Source: Glandiceps talaboti
Lineage: Eukaryota; Hemichordata; Enteropneusta; Spengelidae
Direction: 5' to 3'
DNA length: 64,000 bases
NCBI RefSeq assembly: GCF_964340395.1
Contig: NC_135551.1
Span: 29,116,880-29,180,879 of the forward strand
The first letter of the stretch is position 1. Each line of letters starts with the position of its first letter. The notes under the pieces were generated by a model. That model saw only the letters and a list, made by a program, of their open reading frames with translations. It was not told the origin of the DNA and ran no database searches. A program made the translations under genes and the position numbers. Below, one piece after another: positions 20,901 through 32,900 of the stretch.

Positions 20901-23900
20901 TAGTGCATCCCCCCACCCCACCCCACCCCCACCCCCACCCCTAGTAGAACCTGACAGCAGAAATTAAATTGCAGATCAATCTTAATGTTCGTTGTCTTTG
21001 CCATTGTAACCAAAATGATAGAATCTGTACTGTTGCCAACTATATTCAGTGTACAGTCTTCAGACCCGTACTTGTCTGTGGTAACAGAAGTAAACATGAT
21101 AAAATGTGCAGTGACAGTGTAAAATAAACCATTCCATTGATTACTGTTTTTACATTGTAGTGACTAGAGATAGTGACCACAAGACAATGAACTTGATATA
21201 GGCTTTAAAGTGTTATAGTTTGACAACAATCAACATGACATAATTCTGTATCTAGTTCATGTTACCATGACTACTAACCTGTACTTTTGTTGGCAGCAGT
21301 AAAAGATCAAATCTACCTAAGTTCACCAACCATTGTAATGTTGTTCCATTCTATAGTTATGGAGGGATGTACTGGAAACTGTCAATTTTAGCAGATCATC
21401 CCCTCTCTGTCTGGATGTACCAAGCAAATAGAATTTTCTTTGTTTTATCTGTTTAATCATGTTAATTTTCTTATTCTTTACAGCTAAAAAGAAGTTTATA
21501 AAGATATTACTGCATTTTGCAATATACATGTATTACCCTATGAGGTTACCTGATTATTGAACAACCCCCAACCCCCCCCCCCCCCCCCCCCAACCCCAGC
21601 TGTTGCAAATGGAAATATTGTGGAGTGCATGGTGTGTACATGTCTGGGTATAAAATGAAGGTAGTTGACCTTAAAACACAGGGTGTATACTAGGAGTAAG
21701 TCACTGTATCTAAGTGAAACTGATAGTGGCAAGCTTTCATATCAGCATAGCATTCTAGTTCTATGGTATGCAATTTTTATGATTGTAGACAGTCTGTAGA
21801 GTAGTTGTGAGAAAGGAGTGGGTCATCAAAGCAAGATAAAATATATTAAGGTATAAAAATAATTTAGATTAAGGCCTTCAAGATATATATATATAAATAG
21901 ATGTATATAGTTTACTATTCCTGGAGTTGAACTAGAGGTGTTGTCTAGGAGACATTCTACATGTATCACTTACTTGAAAACATAATAAAATTCCAAGAGG
22001 AATTACTTAAATGTTACAAAAACTCAAATGAAATTAAACTAAGAGTGTTTGTCATGTGGCTGGTAGGCAAGCTTGGCAAGAGTATTGTACATTTTCCATG
22101 CTAATGGTTATAAAAATACACAGTAACAAGTGTATAGAAAATATGCAAATGAGAATGGTGATGTCACTATCTAGGGTCATCAACTAGATAACTGTTCCCA
22201 TGGAAACAGGACTGATCCTGACATGTCACACCACATGGATGAATTATGAACTTCACAATGGTGATGACATAGTATAGTTTATACCAGCAATAGGTGGAGG
22301 TTTACTCAGCAATTATTCATTCCATATTTATTTACACAGATCAAATACATATATAGTACTGCTACCAGTGTTAATTATAAACTAACTGATGTCAATAAAT
22401 TACTAATATTGTAATCTGTGGTAGTAAAAGGAATCTGTGATTTTGTATTTGTGGTAAATTTTCTATACTGAAATTACAAACATATCAAGTAGTAAATGTA
22501 CTATTTTGAGTTAAACCATAATAAGTAAACTTACATACCACACGCATGCCATTTTTTAAACAAAATTCTGATTCAAGATACATAAATTTTGTAAAAGTTT
22601 ATTTTTCTTATTTGATAGAGTATTGGTTGTTGGTGTGTAACGCTTAGATTATGTATTTATGATATAAATTACAACAGATAACAGCTGTTCAAAGGGAAAA
22701 TATAAATATTAGTAATAATCATAACCTTGGTACTTAGTTAAAATAGCTTGCATAACTTATACAATTAGATCTATTGTGCAATTGATAATTAATGTATGTC
22801 TTTTTGCTGGAAGACATAATTTTCTGAAATTATGGTGTCATATTTTGTCAATGGACATTACACATAGCACAGGAACGTAGCTCAATATACTGCTAGCTCA
22901 ACTTCAGATGACTGACATTGTCAAGCAAGATAACAAGGTCCCTGGGCTGTATTTCATACTAGTGTTACATGCTATAGAATAAAATTAGATACAAAATGGA
23001 TGTTTTTTTTATTACATTCCTTGACCGATAATGTTCACTCTGTGGAAGCCACTCTTGTACAGGATTGGTTGAGAAGTAGTCGACTTTTATCCATTGTGGA
23101 TTGTGCTGGTGAACAGGCGTAAGTAAACATAGATTCATTTGGAACCAGAATGTAAATTTGACCAGTTTATTATGTAGAACTTCGAAGATCTAAAAGATCT
23201 AAAAGATGACCCTAGAAACTAAAGTGTCATCACACTGTCTTTAGCCAAATATCCATAAAAATATCCATAATTATGTTCAAAGAATAATTTCCAATTTCTT
23301 TTCTTCAGATTATTTATTTACACCTGCAGTAAAACACCAGTGATATGTGCTGATGACATCACATTGGAGACAGCTCTACCAATAAAAGGAGACTTTGTTT
23401 GCAATGTTGGTGAGTATGACCTTACAATCTGACCTCTCAGGTCAAAGTTCAAACAAAGAATCAAATCCCAGTAGTATTAAGTTGTCAGTTAGGTGACATG
23501 ACGTGATGATTTGAAGGATTTACTGGTAACTCAACTATTTGGATTAATATAAAAATGAGAATCCTGCTATTATTGACACAATTGATGGACAATGTGGGTC
23601 ACAAAGTGAAATATATCATTTATGTAAATTAGCTACCATCCTTTGACTCTACATTGCAAAGATAGTAGCTAATTTGCACAATAATTTACATATCAGTATA
23701 TTAATTTGCATATTTGCATAAAGTCCATTTAGTAATCTTTTGCCATTTATTGAGATACTAACAAGAACTTCTTTGTTATTTGTACACAAAAACTACAAAT
23801 TGGGAAAAACAGAACTACTAATAAATTGTAACTATAAAATATCATAGGTACCCCTGGTTTATCACTGTGGACATTCAAGATACACTGTATATTGAATATC

Positions 23901-26900
23901 ATCCTTGTAAATAGATAGTATGTTCCCCAGGGAGTTGAGGAAAACTAAAGGGCCGTTGTGCCGTTCTGATCCGAGCCAGGGGTAATAATTGTAAAGCGCT
24001 TTGAGCACGGCGTGGGAAAGCGCTATATAAGAACCCAACATTATTATTATTAAATGAGTTTATATTCAAGAGTAAAAAGTGTATGAACTCGGCTGATGCC
24101 ACATTAACAATTCTCTTCGAGAATATGGAGAATCTGCTGTGAGTATAATTCAGCGTTATTTGAAGACACAATACCTGTGTTGTAGCCAAGACTCCAGAAA
24201 ATCTTGTCATGGAAACCAACCACATAATGACCAAAAGCATTCAATACACCAGCAGTAGTACGGTAACAGGAATCAACACCTATCAGCTGATCTTTCACAA
24301 CTTCCTGTCTTCCTAAATTACTCATAAGAAACGGTGATCTCTCAAAGCATTGGTTTCTATCTAAACATTCCGCTGTGATTTCTACATCACTATCATTGGT
24401 ACCTTTCACCATGGAAGGTGACTTCTGTAGCTCTAAAGGTATTTTGCTTGAAATACGGCTGTGTACTTCTTCATGTATGTTGCAGGCTAGTTGCCAAAAA
24501 TCTTGTGTTAGTAATGAGTTCGGCATTATTGATGTGCTGAGAGGAAGGTAGGATGGGTAATTCCCCAAGTTGTTTGTATTTGTATCTTCAAAATATCTTC
24601 TGAGAGACACCATTACCGTACAGTGTAAGACCTCCCTCGTGGTCACTTTACCATCTCGTATCATAGATATCATTGCCAATATTGCTGCAGCTGTCAGAAC
24701 ACCATTTAATCCAATACCATATTCCTTTGCTTTTTGTACCAATCGTGCTGTTAGATTTTTTTGAATAATGAAAGGATGGATTCGATCCTGTGCTTGTATG
24801 GAGCTGTCTGTCAAAGTTTCAGGTGGAAATCGCTCTAGAAAATGTGTTGTTGCTTCTTCTACATGTATGTCTTGGACTGCAGAAGGAACTACACTCATTG
24901 CATCCTTGTTTTGTTCTGAAATTAACTCTTTACATGATGGAGGGAATTGCTGACTTTTAATCACACTATGGTTTTCTCCCATGGCTATCAGGTTAAGGTT
25001 TTTGACCACTTGTTGGCACAGTTGCCATAGAGATATACCATCTAGAATTGAGTGATGAGATGTGAAAACAAAGCCTGTCCTGTAAACTCTAGTTTCACAG
25101 TCTTCGGTGTCCAAATCAGACCAGTTTCCTTGTAATAACCTACACCTCCATAATGGTCCGAGAGCCGAATCAACAGGTATTCCCAACTCACGTGAAATCA
25201 CAGCTCCCCAATCATCCACACTCTCAGACACCATGTGTAAATCTACAGTACCTTCATTGGGCATATCTTGGAAATATCTCTTGAACCCAACACCATGTGG
25301 CACTTTAGTAATTCGAGCTCTCAAAGAAGGGTGAAGTTGTCTCACCATATCCAGTGCTTTCTGCATATGTTTGACTGTTAGTGCAATCTTACACTTTAGT
25401 AAGATAGCTATGGAGGGACATCCTAAACCCCATCCATGGATTTTATCTAGGTATGCTTCGTAGTCATCCAGCCTACGATGGTACCCTTCTTCAGCCATTA
25501 CGCTGACAGTGACACCCTGTACTTAGGGTGCAATGTACAAAGTACAGTTACCAGTCTGTAGTGTTGCAGTACGTGACTCATATTTTCTGACTTGATACAC
25601 ATTTTGCAAGTGACCTTGTCATAGTTATATATGCAGTATGTTAACTTATGTGATCCTGTGTTATTGGATCCCTTGTGCGTATTATTGACCAAAGTATGTC
25701 AATATTATACAATTGCTCTAGAAAGTGTGTAGTTACTTCTTCAATGTGATGGACTGCAGAAGGAACTACACTAATAAGTCAGTTTGAACAGATAATTATA
25801 AGTACATGTACTAGAAGTAAGTATTTTGTGTCAGTCAAAGACACTCTTCTGTTATGACACTCAAAATTCCATGACTAATCATAATCAGTGTGAAAAGATG
25901 ATTTGTGTGGAGTTTGAAGACTTGGTGATGTTACTCAGACTTACCTCAGATAGCCATGACAACCACAAGTACAATGCAAGTAACTCACACTGTCACTATT
26001 TAGCACATAATTGACAACATTCTACTAAATACTGTATAGATATACAATGTATGGGTATATCATTTATGGGGGTTATATCAGTGTCAACTGAATGGTTGCC
26101 ATATTTGCCATGTAAACCCTCTATGGTCTACAGTACTAGTTGAGATGCTATCTATGGCATCTAAGAGGGGAAGAGAGATTTTGAAAATGGGGGGGGGGGG
26201 ATCTTGAGATTGGGGGGGGAAGAGAGATCTTGAGATTGAGGGGAAGAGAAATGTTGAGATTGAGGGGAAGAGAAATCTTGGGGGGAAGAGAGATCTTGAG
26301 ATTGAGGGGAAGAGAGATCTTGAGATGGGGGGGGGGGAGATCTTGAGATTGAGGGGAAGAGAGATCTTAAGATTGAGGGGAAGAGAGATCTTGAGATTTG
26401 ATGATGGCATCTAGAATACTATAATTACTGGGTCACGCATATCATCTACATGTATCGTTGTATGTTGTTTTCAGAATCAGAATCTTCAATGGTATTGCTC
26501 GTTCTTTTACCAAATATTACAGGGTCACACTTGTCATCTCTGTTGTTTTCAGAATCAGAATCTTCAATGGTATTACTCGTTCTTTTACCAAATATTACAG
26601 GGTCACACTTGTCATCTCTGTTGTTTTCAGAATCAGAATCTTCAATGGTATTACTCGTTCTTTTACCAAATATTACAGGGTCACACTTGTCATCTCTGTT
26701 GTTTTCAGAATCAGAATCTTCAATGGCATTACCAGGTGCCGATGTACCGGTCCGAATCACAACCAATGAAACAGACGTTGTATTTGAATTGCCGTTTGGA
26801 TCCAAAGCAACTATATTTTTAAATGAACTCAACAAGGCAATGGGCAGTAAGTCACATCATTACATTTATATATTACAAAACACTAGATGACAAGTATCAT

Positions 26901-29900
26901 CTTCCACGTGTGATTATGTTGGATATCCATAGATTCTATGAGTGAATAATTGTAAGAATAATAATCGCATGAATTATTTAACCAGATCAAACATCAGGAC
27001 AGCATGATCTGATCATGTTGTCATGCCAACTAATAAGGTCATGGTCCCCATATCTTGAGGTCATAAGTCAGAGGTCACCATCCTTATCTAAGGTCTTGAA
27101 AAATGTCATTTGAGTTGCAGTTTGAGCTGTAAGTGTTTCTTGGGCTGATATTCAGAAAACACGTGGCACCATACTCTCAATACAATCATCAGGTATTCAG
27201 TGTTTGCATACTAGGGACGTGTGAGGAAATGGAAATAAATATGAAATGTAAATAGTGAAATTTTAAAAACAAAAATACAGAGGAAATGTGAGAATCTAGG
27301 AAATGATTAATATCTGAATACTAGAAATTTGTGCTTATAATCTAACTACTGTTATATGGTTTAATCAATCAGTAGAAAGTGTCTAGAGTAAAGAGATATA
27401 TTTGTATCATTTCAGTTTACTATCTTGTTACTGCAAAATGTTGTAGATAGCTAAAATAGATTGTAACATACAGTATCTGATGTTAGTTGTTAATTTTGTG
27501 ATTTAGTATAGCAACTAGATTTCATAAATTGTGAATGATATTTGAGAAGAAAGTCAAGTAAATAATCCTTGCTAAGATATAATGTGTATTGCAGTACAAT
27601 GTTTTTGCTGAGGTTTTACAACCTCAATAATATGGTGGGTGGGGGGGGGGGTGTCTGGTAAAACTTTTATTGTATCTTTTACATAATAGATTTATACTCT
27701 GACTGTCAAGGGGGGTAGTAACTACTGTATAATGAATGGGGAACTAGGTAGATACAATACATAAAGCTGTACTGGCTGTAACTGATACTTACTACCCTTA
27801 ACAAAAATACTAGTAGGGAACTCTGGTAAAGTGATTGGTGAATCCAGGGAAATTTTACCTACTTTCATACTGAACAGCCTTAACAAAAGCACTGGTAGGG
27901 AACCCTGGTAAAATAACTAGTGAACACAGGTACATTTTACTTACTTATCACCCTTAACATAAACACTGGTAAGGGAACCCTGATAAAATGACTGTGGAAC
28001 TCTGGTAGAATTTACCTCCTTACCACTCTTAGCAAAAACACTGGTAGGGAACCCTGGTGAAATGACTGTGGAACTCTGACCAACTCAGGTACATTTTACC
28101 TCCTTACCACCCTTAACAAAAATGTTAACCCTTAAAAATAAAGAATTAGTCAGTACATATCAAAAGGGCATAGGCTAGGTATTTTCATCTTTGTTATTGT
28201 CATTGAGGCATAACTTGAAAAGCTACACAATTTGTCATTGTGATAGATGTTGTAAAGTGCATTGTTAGCCAGGGATGGAATTGCCAGTGTTCACTCAGAC
28301 ATATTGTACAATGAAATCAAATCATCAGATTATCTTAATTTCTATCATTTAGATCTCTAGAATGCATAATATGTACTACGTGTTTTGCATTACTGAGATC
28401 TAACCTACAGTATGTAGGCATTATTTGATAGAATAGTGTGAGTTGTAGTTGACTTACTATATTGATATTTCATGATAAGTTTACTGTACATAATTAAATC
28501 AAAATAACTCAAAGCAGTGTTTTGTTGTAATTATGTTGTTATTAATATTATATTAACAGAGTATTAGTAAATCAAGAAAGTTACTTTTATAAATTATAGT
28601 TGATTTTGTTTTCTTTGTTTTCTCTCTGCTATCATAGTTTATCATATGTCATGGGGGTAGGGGGGAGATATTTGTTTCAACAATTTTTCATCCAAGATAT
28701 GAACTATTATTTGTTGTTTCTAGGGGTCAGATGTGATTAGCAGAACTATTTTCTGATTTCTGTTTTCTCAGTTTGTTTTTTTCTTTTCAATGTGAATATC
28801 ATTCAATTCCATTCAATATAAAATTATGATGACAAATTTAAATCATGTGTATTGATTAATTTTAGGTAATGGTTTGATGTTGATTTCATTTGTCTTTCTT
28901 ATCACCAAGCTGTCCATTTCAAATTAAATAGATATGATAAAAATGTACGAGTCAATTAGTATATACTGTACTGCTGTTACCAATAAACAGAAATTGAAAA
29001 TGAGTGAAATATTATAAATTGTAAAAGGGATTTAAAATATATAAATGGAGCCAGTCGTGATAAATCACTTTATAACCCTTGCAGCGGCTGGTACGTTTGA
29101 ATATACAGTACAAACACACAAAAAATACACCAATGGTACATTGCCAGCTTTAGAAAGACATGCTTCAATGGCCAGCGACCTGCTTACATGCATGGGGCAA
29201 AGGTCATGACCTTAATTTACATATCTGTACGAGAGTGATGCACGGAATAACTAATGATGTTGATGAAACCTGAAACGTTTAGGTATAACATGAATGGTGG
29301 GAGAGGTATTGAGTTTGTTAATGTATTGTCAGCAAAATGCTGTGTTAACATTTCAACTCACAGCGTCAAACAGATTTTCTAAAAAACAAATCCCAAATTG
29401 TCAATGATGTCACTGAGCATTATCAGGGGTTTACAATGCTGATGAGTTGTCGCCAAAAACTGGGATTTGCTTCTAAATAATATTTAGATTCTTCTGAAAG
29501 TAGAACTTTTCATTTGATACTGTGAATCCAGAATCTATGACCATTCATTCTCATATTACATGTAGTTGAAAACAGTTTGTGTTTGCAGTTTTTGTATAGT
29601 ACAGTAAAAACTTTGAATATCAACTAATATAAACATTTTTATTTTGGTGCATTAAAATTTTGGTGGAATATTTTTGTAGGACATGTCAAGCACACTTTAT
29701 TTTGGCAGACAGTGCAAGGGGAAATTAGACACTACTTGTAAATAATTTATCCAACTAACCACTTTATACTAGTATGTGTATTTAGTGCAACGGGTGTTGA
29801 CATCTTTTACAAGAGGTGAATATAAAAATATGTCACAATTTGCCTACTGTACTGTAAGTTAGCAGGAGTTATTTCCATGGAAATCAACTTTTGTCAGTAC

Positions 29901-32900
29901 TCAGCTAAAATAACCCAGCCTAGAAATAAATACATGTATAGACGAACCATCAGAATAATTCACTTTTGTCTTGATTTGAATTTATCAATGTACTACTGTT
30001 CCTTAACTTTATAGTACCATATCATTTTATTGAAATCAGTAATTGGTTGTGTCTAAGGGGTCAAGTAACAGTTCCCTATCGTCTAGTCATTAACAATTAT
30101 TTGTATCTTACAAAATAATGCCATTACATATCACATATAGTCCCTGGTTGCAAAGACTTCCTGGAAGAAAAACAAGCATGAATGCTTATAGGAAACTATG
30201 AATTTCCTTGTAATAGAACATGATTTTCTGTAACATAGAATATCATATGTCAATTAGTACTACTGGGCAAACATCCCCTTCAGTTCAGCACCCAAATCAT
30301 CAACTTTACTAAAATATTGCCATGGTAACAGACATGAGATGAACAGAGTTCAGAAGTTTATGATTGGATTAGGCTTTAAGATGGTCTAAAATTGGGTATT
30401 GGGTTTTGGTCAAAATGGGTCTAAATTGGGGTCTGGGGTTGGCAGCATTGGCCTCACACCACTACCAGACCTGGCCAGTGGTACTCTAGCTCCCCCCCCC
30501 CCCACCCCACCTCCAATTCATTTTACTTTCCTTGTATGTAACAGATTTTGTTTGTCCACAGTCTGATGTCCATAGTAGTATATAGTTTTCAGTTATAAAA
30601 CACTTCCTTGTTTATACAGTGTTCTTACAGAGAGCCAGTCGTGGTGTTTCATTAACATTTAACTGGGTTGAGAGGTACAGACAACAAATCCAGGAAGCTT
30701 CTCATGACAGGATACACCAAGATTTCTTTGGTTTGAATGATCTCAACCCAACGACAACTGTTACTCACCAACCTACCATAGAACAACCACAAGACAACAA
30801 TCAACAACAACAACAACAACAAGGTATAGTAGTATTTTATTTCTGACATTTGTTTATGGTAATATAGTTTATACATGTAGTTTACAGTTTTTGACGCTAG
30901 TGTAGCTCAGCAGCCATGGGGAAGTATTTCTCATACAAACAAGTAAAGTGGACAGTATAACACTCACATCATAACTATACACATTCTTTGACCCAGTATG
31001 TAGACATCTTTCACAATAAATTAATTGTACTGTTAATTACCATGGTGTTTATTTTCCTTGTTTAATGTAATTAAAAAATAGTCAAAGAGTAATTACATGT
31101 ATATTTTTGATAAGACTGACATTTACATGTATGTTAACATTTACGTAAAATTTTTACAAAGGACTTCAGTCGTATCATGGTTAACCTTACTAATACTATG
31201 CCAAGTTCAAGTATATATTGTATCTTTTCAAGTACATGTACACTTTTTACATCAAAATGCCACCAGCTTGTGTTGAAATCACTTATTTCATAGCTAATAG
31301 TCACATATATGTGTTTCTAGTTTACATGAATATTAGCTGTCTGATACTTGGTATATGTGGTATGTGGTGATTGTCATGCAATGTATATTCATAATGTTGG
31401 TGTGGTTGTCAAAATTCAGTGAAATAAAAATACTAATACATGTCACTGTATTTGAAATAAACACAAGCTGAAATAAACACAGGGAATATTACTTCCAGGA
31501 TATGACTTTAGGACACAGGACTCAAACTAAGGCTGTTTTACTTGTCCTGGACAAGTGATTTGAAGCACTGGACAAGTGATTTTTAGAAAGTACTTGTCCC
31601 AGTGGACTAGTAGAATTTCTCATGGTTTTCAATTTAAAACCTCTGCTTTCTCATTCTTGTATAAGTAAAAACTTTCTTGTACCTGCAGAAACATTCAAAG
31701 TGATATTTTAATAATGAATAGATACATACAAATGATTAGTGTACTTAGATTTCCTGAGTTTACTCAAACTGGAAGTAACGTCGTGGCAACTCGCTTGGCG
31801 ACAAAAACTGATCGAAAGGGACATCTCAATCAAACATCTCAATAAAATTTATACAAAAAAATATTTACTTTGTGGACAAGTACTTTCTGATTTGGACAAA
31901 ATTTTTAAATTTTTAGTAAAATATAGTATTATGAGTAAAAACTTACAAACAATCAATAAATGTTTCCATTTCAGGTATATATATGTGAGGCATATAAACT
32001 GAATTAGTGGCCATGTGACACACCTGTCTACATCCATGTCATTCATTGTATATAAACTAGTGACAAGTGACTTGAATTCACCATTGTTGCTTCAACTCCA
32101 AAGTAGTGTAGCTACCATATGTAGCAAATATATGGTCTCTTCTTATCAACTGTAGGTGGCATGTTACTTGTAATCTACTACCACTAGTAGTAGTTGCTGC
32201 CAGCTTTATTCACTGACATTGTCACCCCTTGGCATTGCTTCCCTACAGACTGGCCATGGTCTAGTATAATAACTCCAAGTAGTGATGGTACAACACCTGT
32301 AGCATGTAAGTGGTTTATTCACCTGTTAGCTGTCCATCATAGAGGGCGTGCTTCATTGCTTGTCTAACTTTGCTACCCAGAGGGCGCCCTCTGCTGATAT
32401 CTCAGACAGCATGTTCTAGACACTCTCCCAAAGCACCTTCTGCTATTTATCTTGCAGGAAATCCCTATGCACATTTCTTTAAATTAATGCACCATGTATA
32501 CTTTCCCACTTTCTAACCAGTTTTCTTTCTTTTTTAAAAAGTAATGAATGGATTGAAGTGTGCAATAATTCTTAAAAAGTTTTTGCTTCAATTTAATCCT
32601 GTGCTTTGAGATTTTCTTTCATCCTACTTCCTGCACTTATTTCCATGTCCGTTGTATACAGTGGTAAAAATGTTGTTACGTAAAGATAATTGACAACTGA
32701 AAGCTCTGACATTTTGACTCGGTCGACTTTTTCTAACAACATTATGACGACCGCTCACATCAAGTTTGGATAGTTGTACACTTTAGTGTAGGCTGTAAGA
32801 TTACGTCATGACGTTCTGCCCTCACCGGCCTCCTCTCACGATGTGTGAGGGCGCCCTGTCACGGCATACCTTACAGACTAACTTTAGTGAAAATATGTTT

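Larger units (their letters stand above)
18011..23038 (+). other. U12-type AT-AC intron 1 of INPP5B
   Basis: The donor is ATATCCTTTT directly after the codons CVV. The branch sequence TTCCTTGAC is at 23017-23025 and the acceptor AC at 23037-23038, 14 nt from the branch A to the last intron base. Splicing here joins VV to [11 protein letters not shown] in phase 0, as in the INPP5B N-terminus. The GT and AG sites I checked nearby do not give a comparable join. Donor, branch and spacing all fit the minor-spliceosome consensus. Confidence 0.92.

Noticed and set aside
23899-24240. Minus-strand 113-codon frame overlapping the end of the acyltransferase gene
   Set aside because: Overlaps the acyltransferase coding end in another frame and runs into the SINE fragment. 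Not a separate gene.
26084-26410. Minus-strand frame of LKISLPLN repeats
   Set aside because: Translation of a purine-rich minisatellite with homopolymer runs; no family resemblance.
26446-26835. Minus-strand 129-codon frame with repeated [20 protein letters not shown]
   Set aside because: Antisense shadow of the 78-bp repeat and the INPP5B exon. The plus-strand frame is the one supported by homology.
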